Positions 36,052-44,777 of a stretch of 64,000 nt of DNA are shown here, piece after piece. Numbering within the stretch: position 1 is the stretch's first letter; each line of letters begins with the position of its first letter. The DNA lies in contig NZ_JARVWP010000001.1 in the NCBI RefSeq assembly GCF_029846235.1, forward strand, positions 434,001-498,000, given 5' to 3'. Origin of the DNA: Bradyrhizobium sp. CER78 (lineage in GTDB: Bacteria > Pseudomonadota > Alphaproteobacteria > Rhizobiales > Xanthobacteraceae). Made by a program: the position numbers and the translations under genes. The notes beneath the pieces are model-generated. The model ran no database searches. It worked only from the letters and a program-made list of their open reading frames with translations, and was not told the DNA's origin.

Positions 36052-36960
36052 TCAAGCTGCATAAGCCCTGGCGACCTCGGCGAGCAGGCCGCGCGCCCAT
36101 TTGTGCAGGCCCGACTTGGCCGTCCTTGCGCTCCAGTACATGTCGATCGAGATCGGCACGCGGAACGGCAGCGCAGCGACATGCAGGCCGCCGCGCATCG
36201 CCCGCGCCAGATGATGCGGGATGGTCGCGACCAGCCTCGTGCCGGCGACGATGCGCTCAAGGCTGTCGTGGTTGGGCAGGCTGACCGCCGGCTCGATCTC
36301 GATCTCCTTTGCCTTCAGCGCCTCCAGATAAAGCGGCTGCCACTCACCGCTATGGGTGATGAAGACATGCTCGGCCTTGGCATAGGCCGACAGCCCAATC
36401 CGGCCCCGCGCCAGCGGATTGGCGGGGTCCATCACGCAGACGTAGTGATCGGTGAGGATATGGCGCCTGAACACGCTTTCGCCGACGACCCCGACTGGAC
36501 CCAGCACGATGTCGCACTGGTTCTGCTTGAGATGGACGTTGCCATGGCCCGCGGCATCGAGCAGCACGAGGCGGACCTGTGGCGCGCCGGCGCGCAGCCG
36601 CGCACTGAACTGCGGCATCAAGGTCTGGCGTTCGTGATAGTTGCAGGAGATCGTCACGCTGCCCTGCGCCGTCACTGGGTCGAATTCGACCGGCGAGGCG
36701 AGCCCGTCGATCTCGCCGATCATGTCCCGCGCCCAGCCGACCAGCGCCGCGCAGCGCTCGGTGGCCATCACGCCATTGCCGTTGCGGACGAACAGCGGAT
36801 CCCCGAGCGCGCCGCGCAGCCGCTCGATCGCATAGCTGATGGTGGACTGGTTGACGTCGAGGCGCTTGGCGACGGCGGAGAACGACTGCAGGTCGTAGAC
36901 CAGCACCATCGTCCGCAAGGTCCCGATGTCGATCGGATCGATGGTGGAATTGGCCGCCAC
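36052..36960 (-). CDS. LysR-family transcriptional regulator
   Basis: A 302-residue LysR-type regulator. The winged helix-turn-helix covers about 12-70 (LRTMVLVYDLQSFSAVAKRL, VNQSTISYAIERLRGALGDP, LFVRNGNGVM), and a two-lobed effector-binding domain follows (VTISCNYHERQTLMPQF, CDIVLGPVGVVGESVFRRHI, GTRLVATIPHHLARAM). The overall pattern is of the NodD/NahR-like subgroup that often responds to aromatic or flavonoid-type compounds. The start is a GTG at 36960 with GGGAGG 6 bases upstream; no ATG exists before the domain. It is divergent from a cytochrome P450 gene, and the 137-base gap holds repeated CATCGAA half-sites, so it probably regulates that gene. Confidence 0.9.
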   Translation of the reverse strand: MAANSTIDPIDIGTLRTMVLVYDLQSFSAVAKRLDVNQSTISYAIERLRGALGDPLFVRNGNGVMATERCAALVGWARDMIGEIDGLASPVEFDPVTAQGSVTISCNYHERQTLMPQFSARLRAGAPQVRLVLLDAAGHGNVHLKQNQCDIVLGPVGVVGESVFRRHILTDHYVCVMDPANPLARGRIGLSAYAKAEHVFITHSGEWQPLYLEALKAKEIEIEPAVSLPNHDSLERIVAGTRLVATIPHHLARAMRGGLHVAALPFRVPISIDMYWSARTAKSGLHKWARGLLAEVARAYAA

Positions 36961-37002
36961 GCTGCACCTCCCGCATTGCCGGTGCCCAGCCTAGCACAGG
37001 AT

Positions 37003-37040
37003 CATCGAATATTTCGATGGCCTATATCGACCCCATCGAA
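37003..37040. promoter_or_regulatory. Candidate LysR operator between regulator and P450
   Basis: A palindrome CATCGAA-TAT-TTCGATG (37003-37019) is followed by a further CATCGAA at 37034-37040, exactly 31 bases (three helical turns) after the first half-site. Position and symmetry suit LysR-type recognition and activation sites for the divergent P450 gene. Confidence 0.6.
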
Positions 37041-37097
37041 TTGAGCGATTACGCCCATTGGCGCTAGCTTTCGCAAAAAAGCGCTCCGGGAGGACCA

Positions 37098-38279
37098 ATG
37101 ACCAGCGCCGTGCCAGTCGTCACCGACATCGCGTATCAGGATCTGCTCGACGACCCCTATCCGATCTTCCGCCGCCTGCGAGAGCTGGCCCCTGCGGTCT
37201 ATGTCGAGCCCGCGAAGCTGACGCTGGTGACGCGCTTCGACGACATCGTGCGAATCGAGCGCGATCCCGCGACCTACTCGGCCGACAATCCGGCCTCGCT
37301 GGTCAACAAGGTGATGGGACCGACCTTCATGCGCAAGGACGGCGCCGAACATGCGATCGGCCGCAAGGCGATCGAGCCGTCGTTCCGCCCGGCCACGATC
37401 AAGGACCATTGGGCGCCGAAATTCACCGCGATCGCGCAAGCGCTGATCGATGATTTGTCCGCGGCCGGTGAGGCCGACCTGTTCGCCAGGCTGGCCGCGC
37501 CGATGGCCTCGCTCAGCCTGATGGCGATGATCGGGTTTCGCGAGATGCCGTGGCAGACATTGGCCGACTGGTCGCAGGCACTGATCGACGGCGCCGGCAA
37601 CTACGCCGCCGACGCCGAGATCGAGCGCAAGGCGATGCAGGCGAGTGCCGATGTCGATGCCGCGATCGACGCGGTGCTCGACGATCACCGCAGCAACCCG
37701 AACCCCTCGATCCTGTCCTCGATGGTCAACGCCGATCCGCCGATGCCGATCGAGGGCATCCGCGCCAACATCAAGGTGATCATCGGCGGCGGACTGAACG
37801 AGCCGCGCGACGCGATCCTGACCCTGGTGCTCGGCCTGCTGCAAAACCCGGCGCAGAAGCACAGCGTGCTGGCGAAGCCGGAGCTATGGCCGGCCGCGCT
37901 GGAGGAAGCGGTGCGCTGGATCTCGCCGATCGGCATGTATCCGCGCCGCGTCACCCGCGATGTCGATCTTTCCGGCACGACGCTGCCCGAGGGCCTTCAG
38001 ATCGGCCTTTGCGTCGGTGCGGCGAACCGCGACGGCTATCGCTTCGCCGAGCCCGACCGTTTTGACGTGACGCGGCCGAAGCAATCGCATCTGGCGTTCG
38101 GCGCCGGGCCGCATTTCTGCGCCGGCACCTGGGTGTCGCGGCTCACCGTCGGCAAGATCGTGGTGCCGATGCTGTTCGATCGGCTGCGCAATCTGCGCCT
38201 CCGCGAGGAGGCGCCGCCCGTCGTTCGCGGCTGGGTGTTCCGCGGCCCTGTCACGCTGCCGGTGCGCTGGGATGCGTGA
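37098..38279 (+). CDS. Cytochrome P450 with atypical I-helix
   Basis: A 393-residue soluble bacterial P450 monooxygenase. The heme-binding loop is FGAGPHFCAG with Cys341 as axial ligand, and the K-helix ExxR is Glu270-Arg273 in LEEAVRW. The I-helix, normally with an acid-threonine pair for oxygen activation, reads IIGGGLNEPRD (228-238), so proline follows the glutamate where threonine is expected. A few P450 families lack this threonine and use other proton-delivery routes. No ferredoxin or reductase gene is adjacent. The ATG at 37098 has GGGAGG at 37088. Expression is probably controlled by the divergent LysR regulator; the substrate is unknown. Confidence 0.92.
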   Translation: MTSAVPVVTDIAYQDLLDDPYPIFRRLRELAPAVYVEPAKLTLVTRFDDIVRIERDPATYSADNPASLVNKVMGPTFMRKDGAEHAIGRKAIEPSFRPATIKDHWAPKFTAIAQALIDDLSAAGEADLFARLAAPMASLSLMAMIGFREMPWQTLADWSQALIDGAGNYAADAEIERKAMQASADVDAAIDAVLDDHRSNPNPSILSSMVNADPPMPIEGIRANIKVIIGGGLNEPRDAILTLVLGLLQNPAQKHSVLAKPELWPAALEEAVRWISPIGMYPRRVTRDVDLSGTTLPEGLQIGLCVGAANRDGYRFAEPDRFDVTRPKQSHLAFGAGPHFCAGTWVSRLTVGKIVVPMLFDRLRNLRLREEAPPVVRGWVFRGPVTLPVRWDA

Positions 38280-38282
38280 GGC

Positions 38283-39455
38283 TCACGCCGCCAGCGCGTC
38301 CTCCACAATCTTCACGAAGTACGAGGTGCCGAAAACGATCGCCTCGTCGTTGAAATTGTAGGCGGGGTGATGCAGGCCGGCGCTGTCGCCGTTGCCGCAG
38401 AAGATGAAGGCGCCCGGCCGCGCTTCCAGCATATACGAGAAATCCTCGCCACCCATCAGCGGCGGCATCGTATGCACGTTGCCGTCGCCGGCCACTTCCT
38501 TGGCGATACGAGTCGCGAATTCGGTCTGCGGCGCGTGGTTGACGGTGACCGGATAGCCGCGCTTGTAGTCGAGCTCGATCCGCGCGCCGGTCAGCTGGGC
38601 GACGCCCTTGACCACTTCGCCGATGCGCTTCTCGATCAATTGCCGGACCTCCGGGGTCAGCGTGCGCACGGTGCCGCGCAATACCGCGGTCTGCGGAATC
38701 ACGTTGCGGGCATGGCCGGCGTGGAATTCGCAGATCGAGATCACGGCGGAATCCAGCGGATCGACGCTGCGCGACACGATCGACTGCAGCGCGGTGATCA
38801 GCTGCGCACCGACCATCACCGAATCGATGCATTTGTGCGGCCGCGCGGCGTGGCCGCCGAGCCCCTCGATGTTGATGTTGACCTCGTCGGTGGACGCCAT
38901 GATCGGGCCGGAGCGGATCGCGAACGAGCCGATCGGAATCCCCGGACCGTTGTGCATGCCGTAGACCTGCTGGACGCCGAAGCGGTCCATCAAGCCGTCC
39001 TTGATCATGGCGGCAGCGCCAGCCCCACCCTCCTCGGCCGGCTGAAAGATCACGACCGCATCGCCGGCGAAATTGCGCGTCTCGGCGAGATAGCGCGCCG
39101 CGCCGAGCAGCATTGCGGTGTGGCCGTCATGGCCGCAGGCGTGCATCTTGCCCGGCGTCTTCGAGGCGTAAGGCAGGTTGGTTTCCTCGTGGATCGGCAG
39201 CGCATCCATGTCGGCGCGCAGGCCGATCACCTTGACGTCGCCCTTGGCCGCGCCCTTCTTGCCCTTGATGACCCCGACCACGCCGGTCTGGCCGAGCCCG
39301 GTCACGACCTCGTCGCAGCCGAATTCGCGCAGCCGGTCGGCCACGAATGATGCAGTGCGGTGCACATCATAGAGTAGCTCGGGGTTTTCATGGATGTTGC
39401 GGCGCCAGGCCTGGATATCGGGTTGCAGATCGGCGACGCGGTTGACGATGGGCAT
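38283..39455 (-). CDS. M20 family metallo-amidohydrolase (hippurate hydrolase/aminoacylase type)
   Basis: A 390-residue cytoplasmic M20D hydrolase that cleaves N-acyl amino acids or related amides. Metal ligands and catalytic residues lie in MHACGHDGHTAMLLGAARYL (Cys/His cluster), IFQPAEEGGAGAAAMIKDGL (the catalytic glutamate pair), GMHNGPGIPIGSF and PLMGGEDFSYML near the C-terminus. The dimerisation domain with GLGGHAARPHKCIDSV is intact. The ATG at 39455 (MPIVNRVADLQPDIQAWRRN) is the family start; the frame upstream is not conserved. It converges on the P450 gene with a 3-base gap. No signal peptide is present, unlike the paralogue at 41380-42717. Confidence 0.9.
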   Translation of the reverse strand: MPIVNRVADLQPDIQAWRRNIHENPELLYDVHRTASFVADRLREFGCDEVVTGLGQTGVVGVIKGKKGAAKGDVKVIGLRADMDALPIHEETNLPYASKTPGKMHACGHDGHTAMLLGAARYLAETRNFAGDAVVIFQPAEEGGAGAAAMIKDGLMDRFGVQQVYGMHNGPGIPIGSFAIRSGPIMASTDEVNINIEGLGGHAARPHKCIDSVMVGAQLITALQSIVSRSVDPLDSAVISICEFHAGHARNVIPQTAVLRGTVRTLTPEVRQLIEKRIGEVVKGVAQLTGARIELDYKRGYPVTVNHAPQTEFATRIAKEVAGDGNVHTMPPLMGGEDFSYMLEARPGAFIFCGNGDSAGLHHPAYNFNDEAIVFGTSYFVKIVEDALAA

Positions 39456-39664
39456 GAGAATTCTGGCCTCGGAGGTTGAACGTAAGTCACCTCTAGCATG
39501 CAAGAGGCGGTCCACCCAAACAGATGTGGCATGCTCCAGATTGGGTCCCGCGGCGCGGCAAATGCAGAGCCAACCGACCGAAAAGCGCCGGCCGTGTGGC
39601 CGAACATCACCCGCGTGATGACTTCCGGCTTGCCGCAGCGCGACCGGGCATTCATGCTCGCAGG

Positions 39665-40126
39665 ATGGAACAGGACCGCTCAGACTTCCTTCCGGTTGAA
39701 ATCACGCTCAGCGAACTCGCTGCCTGGTCGGACATTCTGCCTGCCGGGAGCCGCGTCTTGGGAGCCAGCCTGTTCGCAGACGTGTTCCTGGCGGACGCGA
39801 CGGGAGCGGTTTACATGCTGGAGGTGTCGGCGGGCTCGATCGAGAGAATTGCTGCATCCGAGGGAGCGTTCCGCGAACGTTGCGTGGAAGATGCAGACGG
39901 TTGGCTGCTGCGCGCGTCGGTCGACCGGTGCCGCTCGGCAGGACTGATCCTTGGCCCCTCCCAGTGCTACGCCTTTACGACGCTGCCCCTATTCGGGGGC
40001 GAGTACACCGTCGACAATGTATGGATGTGCTCCTGTCGAGACTGGATCGCCTTTACGGCAATGATGTACTCAAAGACCAAGGATTTGCCGGACCGGTCCA
40101 CCGTCAGGATCGTTGTCGCTGATTGA
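39665..40126 (+). CDS. DUF1851 (Tdi1 C-terminal-like) protein
   Basis: A 153-residue protein. The pattern LGASLFADVFLADATGAVYM, LEVSAGSIERIAASEGAFRE, GLILGPSQCYAFTTLPLFGG and EYTVDNVWMCSCRDWIAFTA fits the DUF1851 or Tdi1 immunity C-terminal domain, which also occurs in free-standing SMI1/KNR4-like proteins. In Agrobacterium, Tdi1 neutralises a type VI DNase effector; no effector or secretion gene is near, so an orphan immunity role is only a possibility. The ATG at 39665 follows GCAGG and lies just before the conserved region; an upstream start would add 47 Arg-rich residues of no family character. It is divergent from the M20 gene. Confidence 0.68.
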   Translation: MEQDRSDFLPVEITLSELAAWSDILPAGSRVLGASLFADVFLADATGAVYMLEVSAGSIERIAASEGAFRERCVEDADGWLLRASVDRCRSAGLILGPSQCYAFTTLPLFGGEYTVDNVWMCSCRDWIAFTAMMYSKTKDLPDRSTVRIVVAD

Positions 40127-40244
40127 CCCGACGGAAACGATCGCATCCGACCAAAGCCTAATGGTGTGGCAAATATCCTGTGCGGATACTACCGCAGGTT
40201 ATCCGCACCGAAATCCTCTCGCCTGCCAACAAGGGGGCGGCTGC

Positions 40245-40670
40245 ATGACGCCGGATCAGGCGGTCCTGTTTTCCACCATCATCCTGCTGGTGCCGATGGG
40301 CTACTTCCTGCTGGCGGCGCCGGCATTCCTGCTTGTGAAGCTCGATATCCCGCCGGTCACGCGCCTGCTGCGCGGCATGTTCAACGCCTACTTCCTGGTG
40401 CTCGCGACAGCCGGCGTGATCGGAACGCTCGCCTTTGCCGCCGCTGGCCGGCCGGCTACAGCGCTCGGCATCGCCTTGATCGCGGCATTCGCGGTGCTGG
40501 CACGCCGCTGGTTTCTGCGCCGGCTCGACGCCGAGGCGGATGCGAGAGATCTCGGTGATCCCACTGCCGTGCGGCGGCTGCGCCGGCTGCATTGGGGCGG
40601 CATGCTGTGCAATGCAATCCAGGTGTTCGCGCTGGTCGCCAGCATCCCCTACATGGCACCGCTGCCCTAA
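40245..40670 (+). CDS. Small integral membrane protein, function unknown
   Basis: A 141-residue protein with four hydrophobic segments: about 5-29 (AVLFSTIILLVPMGYFLLAA), 43-64 (RGMFNAYFLVLATAGVIGTL), 68-86 (AAGRPATALGIALIAAFAVL) and 118-138 (HWGGMLCNAIQVFALVASIP). A charged cytoplasmic loop RRLDAEADARDLGDPTAVRR separates the last two. No family is recognised with confidence. The ATG at 40245 has an AAGGGGGCGG ribosome-like run upstream. It converges with the PNPOx-like gene with a 3-base gap. Confidence 0.6.
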   Translation: MTPDQAVLFSTIILLVPMGYFLLAAPAFLLVKLDIPPVTRLLRGMFNAYFLVLATAGVIGTLAFAAAGRPATALGIALIAAFAVLARRWFLRRLDAEADARDLGDPTAVRRLRRLHWGGMLCNAIQVFALVASIPYMAPLP

Positions 40671-40673
40671 TCG

Positions 40674-41300
40674 CTAGACCTCGCCTTTCCGATGCGGATC
40701 GTATTTCGAGAGCACGTCCTTGAGATAATCCCGGCTCTTCCATTCCGGCGCGGGCGGCTCGTATCCGGGCCGAGGAACGAACGGATTCGCCGGCACGTCA
40801 GCTGAAGCGCCCATCAGGTCCGGAATGTAGCGCGGGCAATTCGGAAAGATCTCGCATTTGACGCGGACGACGACCTTCGCGCCGTGATGCCGGCCAAGCG
40901 CTTCAGCGCTGTCGTCGATCGTTGCCTTACCTCTGATCCGCGTGCGAAACGTCTTGCCATCGAGACGGACGAACAGCAGGCCGACATTCGGGTTGCGGTG
41001 AATATTGCCGAGCGTGCGGTACATGTTGTTGCCGTCGTACTCGGGGTACTCGAGCGTGTCGGGCCCGGTGATCTTCACGAAACCGGGATCACCGGATCGC
41101 ATCGAACAATCGACGTTGTCCTGATAGCTCGTCGCAACGAAAAAGAAGCGCGTCTCTTCGATGAGCTTGCGATCCTGCTCCCAGAAGTCGAAGTGGAGGC
41201 GATGCTTCTCGAGGCCGTCGGCGACGCGACGACCGTCGAAGCGGTCCTGCAACTCGCGCATTCCGTCGTGGTAAAAAGGGGCGCGGATCGGATCTTCCAC
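40674..41300 (-). CDS. Pyridoxamine 5'-phosphate oxidase-family flavoprotein
   Basis: A 208-residue split-barrel protein of the PNPOx-like flavin-binding group. Typical segments are LIEETRFFFVATSYQDNVDC, DTLEYPEYDGNNMYRTLGNI, NPNVGLLFVRLDGKTFRTRI and VKCEIFPNCPRYI. Such proteins bind FMN, F420 or heme and reduce various small substrates; the specific role here is not known, and true PdxH residues for pyridoxal phosphate are not evident. A GTG at 41300 is used because GGAGGA lies about 6 bases before it and the first residues MEDPIRAPFYHDGMRELQDR are typical of the group. No operon partner is apparent. Confidence 0.82.
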   Translation of the reverse strand: MEDPIRAPFYHDGMRELQDRFDGRRVADGLEKHRLHFDFWEQDRKLIEETRFFFVATSYQDNVDCSMRSGDPGFVKITGPDTLEYPEYDGNNMYRTLGNIHRNPNVGLLFVRLDGKTFRTRIRGKATIDDSAEALGRHHGAKVVVRVKCEIFPNCPRYIPDLMGASADVPANPFVPRPGYEPPAPEWKSRDYLKDVLSKYDPHRKGEV

Positions 41301-41379
41301 GGGACTCCTCCAGCAAGGTTAGCAATTGATCTGCGAGTTCTGGCGCGATGTCCTGCGTGCGCCCGGCCGCCGCAGACCG

Positions 41380-42717
41380 CTATTTTTCCGGGGCCTGCCG
41401 GTCGAACGCGCTCAGCACCGCAAGCGTCATCGCCTCGACACCGGTCTTGATCGTCGGCTCCGGCACCGGCGCGAACAACGGCGAGTGGTTGGACGGCAAT
41501 GATGGGCTGCGGCCTTCGCGGGCAGCGGCGACGCGCTCCGGCTCGTAGATACCGATATTGAAGAACATCGAGGGCACTCCGGCGCTGACGAATTCCGAAT
41601 AATCCTCGCTGGGCGTGCCCGGCGGTGACGGTTCGAACTTGTCGCCAAACGCCGCCTTGAGCACCTTTTCCGCGGTGCCGACCACGTTGGGATCGTTGAT
41701 CACGGCCTTGGTTCCCTCGGTGATCGAGATCTCCGGCTCCGGCGCGTTCGACATGGCCGCGACCGCCCTTGCCGTCCGCTCGATGCCGGCAAGCATCTTG
41801 GCGCGCACCTCAGGCTTGAAGGTACGAATGGTGCCGAACAGCACCACATCGTCGGGAATGATGTTCGACGCGGTGCCGCCGTGAATTGCACCGACGCTGA
41901 CGACGCCGAATTCAGTCGGGTCCTTTTCGCGGCTGATCACGCTCTGGACATCGACGACAAAGCGCGCAGCCATCATCACGGGGTCGATCGTCGCCTGCGG
42001 CACCGCACCGTGTCCGCCGCGACCACGGAATTTGATGGAGAGGCCATCGGCGGCGGATGAGCCGATGCCGACGCGATAGCGCACCGTTCCATAGGCGAAC
42101 GGGCCATCGTGCAAGGCAAAACCGACATTCGGCTTTGGAAATCGCGTGAACAGACCATCCGCCAGCATGGCCTTGGCGCCCGAGACGATTTCCTCAGCCG
42201 GCTGCGCGATGAACATCAGCGTGCCGTGCCATTGGTCTTTCAGGCCGACAAGCGTCTTCGCCGTCCCCACCCAGCTTGCCATGTGGACGTCGTGGCCGCA
42301 GCTGTGGGCCACGAAGGTCTCGCGTCCCTGCCAGGTCGTCTTGTCGTGACTGGCATAGGGAAGTCCGGTCTTTTCCTCCATCGGCAGCGCATCGAGCTCG
42401 GTGCGCACCATGATGGTGGGGCCCTCGCCATTCCTGTAGATCGCGACCAGCCCGGTCTTGCCGACATGCTCCGTCACGTCGAAGCCAAGCGCCCGCATTT
42501 CGGCAGCGAGCTTGGCCGCGGTCTTCTCCTCCTGAAAGGCGATTTCAGGATGGGCGTGAATATCCTTGTAGAGCGCGTCGAGCTTCGGATAGTCGGCCGC
42601 GACCGATCTCTCGATCGCGCTCTTCAGCCTTGCGACATCAAGCTCGGCATTCGCCCGGTGCGGCAGTGACGCGCAGAGCGCGGCGGACGCAAGCAGCGTG
42701 AGAACCATTTTGGTCAT
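41380..42717 (-). CDS. Exported M20 family amidohydrolase
   Basis: A 445-residue M20 metallo-amidohydrolase with an N-terminal signal peptide (TKMVLTLLASAALCASLPHR, cleavage near ANA), hence periplasmic. Metal and catalytic motifs are FVAHSCGHDVHMASWVGTAK, IAQPAEEIVSGAKAM and PSEDYSEFVSAGVPSMFFN, and the dimerisation domain holds GRGGHGAVPQATIDPVMMA. It is a paralogue of the cytoplasmic enzyme at 38283-39455. The ATG at 42717 directly precedes the signal peptide. The substrate is probably an N-acylated amino acid or peptide; this is family inference only. The gap to the upstream IclR gene (118 bases) may hold its promoter. Confidence 0.9.
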   Translation of the reverse strand: MTKMVLTLLASAALCASLPHRANAELDVARLKSAIERSVAADYPKLDALYKDIHAHPEIAFQEEKTAAKLAAEMRALGFDVTEHVGKTGLVAIYRNGEGPTIMVRTELDALPMEEKTGLPYASHDKTTWQGRETFVAHSCGHDVHMASWVGTAKTLVGLKDQWHGTLMFIAQPAEEIVSGAKAMLADGLFTRFPKPNVGFALHDGPFAYGTVRYRVGIGSSAADGLSIKFRGRGGHGAVPQATIDPVMMAARFVVDVQSVISREKDPTEFGVVSVGAIHGGTASNIIPDDVVLFGTIRTFKPEVRAKMLAGIERTARAVAAMSNAPEPEISITEGTKAVINDPNVVGTAEKVLKAAFGDKFEPSPPGTPSEDYSEFVSAGVPSMFFNIGIYEPERVAAAREGRSPSLPSNHSPLFAPVPEPTIKTGVEAMTLAVLSAFDRQAPEK

Positions 42718-42835
42718 GGCAATCGCTCCAGCTGAAATCCGGACACGGCGTTCCGAATACCCCACTCCATCACCAGGCCGGGCTCGGCGGCCTGATCTAA
42801 ACAGGCAACGCGATCGGAAACAACGGCCTGGCGAG

Positions 42836-43606
42836 TTAGCCCGACGTCAGCATCTGGCTGCGGATCTCCTGCGCGGTGCGGCGCAGCGGCAGCAGGAATT
42901 TCTTGCGCGCGCCGGCCTCACTGACCGTGCCCGAGATCGTGTTGACGCTGAGCGCCGCGACCACGGAGCCTGCGGGATCGCGCAGCGGCACCGCGATGCC
43001 GCAGATCGCGGGATCGAGCTCACCATCGACCCAGGCATAGCCGTCGCTCTCGACCCGCAGCAGCAGTTCACCGAGCCGCTCCGGATCGGTCACGGTGCGC
43101 GGCGTGACCTGCTTGAAGCCGCCGGTCGCAAGATAGGCCTCGCGGGTGCCGGGCGGCAGCGCCGCGAGCATGACGCGGCCGAGCGACACCAGATGCGCCG
43201 GCAACCGGCTGCCGACGCCGAGATTGGCGGAAAGAATCCGCCGCGCCGGCAGGCGTAGCGCATAGACGATCTCGTCCTCGTCGAGCACCGCCATCGCACA
43301 GGATTCGCCGATCTCGTTGCGCAGATTTTCCAGCGCGCGCTGCGCATGGCCCCAATAGGGCAGCGCATTGAGATAGGACAGGCCGAGCCCGAGCGCGCGC
43401 GGCCGCAGGCTGAAATAGCGTCCGTCGGAAGCGCAGTATTTCAGCGCCACCAGGGTCGCGAGAATGCGGCGCGCGGTGGCGCGGTTGAGGCCGGCGGTGT
43501 CGGCGGCCTCCGCCAGCGTGTGCCGGCCCGGCGGCTTGCCGAGCGCCTCGATGATCGAGAAGCCGCGCGCGATCGCGCGCACGAAGCCGTCACTCTCTTT
43601 GCTCAT
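42836..43606 (-). CDS. IclR-family transcriptional regulator
   Basis: A 256-residue IclR regulator of the PcaR/PobR subgroup. The N-terminal winged helix is at about 8-66 (VRAIARGFSIIEALGKPPGR, TAGLNRATARRILATLVALK), and the effector domain follows (ESCAMAVLDEDEIVYALRLP, GSRLPAHLVSLGRVMLAALP, CGIAVPLRDPAGSVVAALSV). These regulators usually control aromatic-acid or acyl catabolism genes next to them. The ATG at 43606 precedes the conserved N-terminus. It is divergent from a five-gene catabolic run, and a palindromic operator candidate lies in the 179-base gap. Confidence 0.92.
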   Translation of the reverse strand: MSKESDGFVRAIARGFSIIEALGKPPGRHTLAEAADTAGLNRATARRILATLVALKYCASDGRYFSLRPRALGLGLSYLNALPYWGHAQRALENLRNEIGESCAMAVLDEDEIVYALRLPARRILSANLGVGSRLPAHLVSLGRVMLAALPPGTREAYLATGGFKQVTPRTVTDPERLGELLLRVESDGYAWVDGELDPAICGIAVPLRDPAGSVVAALSVNTISGTVSEAGARKKFLLPLRRTAQEIRSQMLTSG

Positions 43607-43729
43607 CGCGTTTTGCTCAAGGCTCTGCGGGAGATTTTGGTTCTGCTCACGACATCGCAGACCGCATGGCTGCCTGCACATGACGCGGCGCTGTCCGCTT
43701 GTCAGGGGCTCATGACCGCGCTAGCGTCA

Positions 43730-43764
43730 ATTCATACAGCGAATGAAATGTTCGCCTGGCGAAC
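43730..43764. promoter_or_regulatory. Candidate IclR operator upstream of the MaoC pair
   Basis: GTTCGCC-T-GGCGAAC (43750-43764) is a perfect palindrome with 7-bp arms. Just upstream TTCAT-N7-ATGAA forms a second inverted pair. The palindrome ends 21 bases before the first dehydratase start, in a position suited to control by the divergent IclR regulator. Confidence 0.65.
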
Positions 43765-43785
43765 TGAATAGCAGGAGGATACACG

Positions 43786-44277
43786 ATGGCGCAAGCAGAA
43801 AGTTCTGCGGCCACCCCGTTCGAGACCGATTTCTGGAAGGACGCGAAGCTGCGCAAGATGTGGGACGACATCGTCCCCGGCGAGCCGCGCAAGACGCTGC
43901 CCTACAAGCTGACGCAGGAGGCAATCGCGCTGTACTGCCGTGCGGTCGGCGAGACCAATCCGCTCTATCTTGACGAAGCGGCCGCGAAGGCCGGGCCCTA
44001 TGGCGGGCTGATCGCACCGCCCGCGATCCATATCCTTCTGATGTTCGCCTGCACGCCGGCCGACGACTGGATGCGCTCGCCGGGCACCGTCAATGCCGGG
44101 CAGTCCTGGAGCTACAACATCCCTGCCCGCCCCGGCGATACCATCACCCTGCAGGCCCGCGCGCTCGACAAATTCATCAAGCGCGAGCGGCTGTTCGTGG
44201 TGCACGACAACGTCTTCTTCAACCAGCATGGCGACGTGATCTGCTCGGGTCGCGGCCAGACCATCCGTCCGATGTAA
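43786..44277 (+). CDS. MaoC/FAS1-like dehydratase, first subunit
   Basis: A 163-residue hot-dog-fold protein of the FAS1-like or MaoC dehydratase type. It includes ALYCRAVGETNPLYLDEAAA, AGPYGGLIAPPAIHILLMFA and SWSYNIPARPGDTITLQARA. It lacks a clear catalytic D-x4-H pair and presumably forms a heteromer with the following protein, a common arrangement for two-gene (R)-hydratases acting on acyl-CoA thioesters. The ATG at 43786 has AGGAGG at 43773-43778. The next gene starts 10 bases after its stop, so the two are co-transcribed. It is probably controlled by the divergent IclR regulator. Confidence 0.85.
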   Translation: MAQAESSAATPFETDFWKDAKLRKMWDDIVPGEPRKTLPYKLTQEAIALYCRAVGETNPLYLDEAAAKAGPYGGLIAPPAIHILLMFACTPADDWMRSPGTVNAGQSWSYNIPARPGDTITLQARALDKFIKRERLFVVHDNVFFNQHGDVICSGRGQTIRPM

Positions 44278-44287
44278 GGGGATCACG

Positions 44288-44740
44288 ATGACCTCAGCGA
44301 ATTTCGATGCTCTCAAGGCCGGCGACACCATCGACGGCCCCGCCTTCGCGGTCTCACGCGAATCGATCCGCCTGTTCTGCGATGCTTCGCTCGACTACAA
44401 CCCGCTGCATCTCGACGACGACTACATGAAGGGCGATTTCGGCAAGACCAATTTCGGCGGCATCATCATGCACGGCATGAACAATTTCGGCCTGATCTCG
44501 CGCATGCTGACCGACTGGGCTCTTCCTGCCGGCGCGATCCATCGCAGGCTCGAGACGCGCTGGCTGAAGCCGGTGAAGCCCGGCGACACCATCCGTCCCG
44601 CCGGCACCATCAAGGCCAAACAGACCACCGCGAAATCGCGCTGGGTGCTGGTCGACGTCGCCGTGCAGAACCAGCGCGGCGAAACGGTCGCCGCCGGTGA
44701 AGCCATGCTGGAATTTCCGGCGAGCGCCAAGGCGAGCTAG
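44288..44740 (+). CDS. MaoC-like (R)-hydratase/dehydratase, second subunit
   Basis: A 150-residue MaoC-domain protein. The hydratase-2 active-site pattern is present: DYNPLHLDDDYMKG (Asp and His) followed by GGIIMHGMNNFGLISRMLTD. The C-terminal strand ETRWLKPVKPGDTIRPAGTI is typical. It should hydrate an enoyl-CoA or dehydrate a hydroxyacyl-CoA together with the preceding subunit. The start codon has AAGGGGATC upstream. The stop is followed by a 240-base repeat-bearing gap before the MFS transporter gene, so co-transcription with the downstream genes is uncertain. Substrate unknown. Confidence 0.86.
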   Translation: MTSANFDALKAGDTIDGPAFAVSRESIRLFCDASLDYNPLHLDDDYMKGDFGKTNFGGIIMHGMNNFGLISRMLTDWALPAGAIHRRLETRWLKPVKPGDTIRPAGTIKAKQTTAKSRWVLVDVAVQNQRGETVAAGEAMLEFPASAKAS

Positions 44741-44777
44741 CGAAGGGCGCTCACATCGCGCAGCGAGCTCCGCTTCG

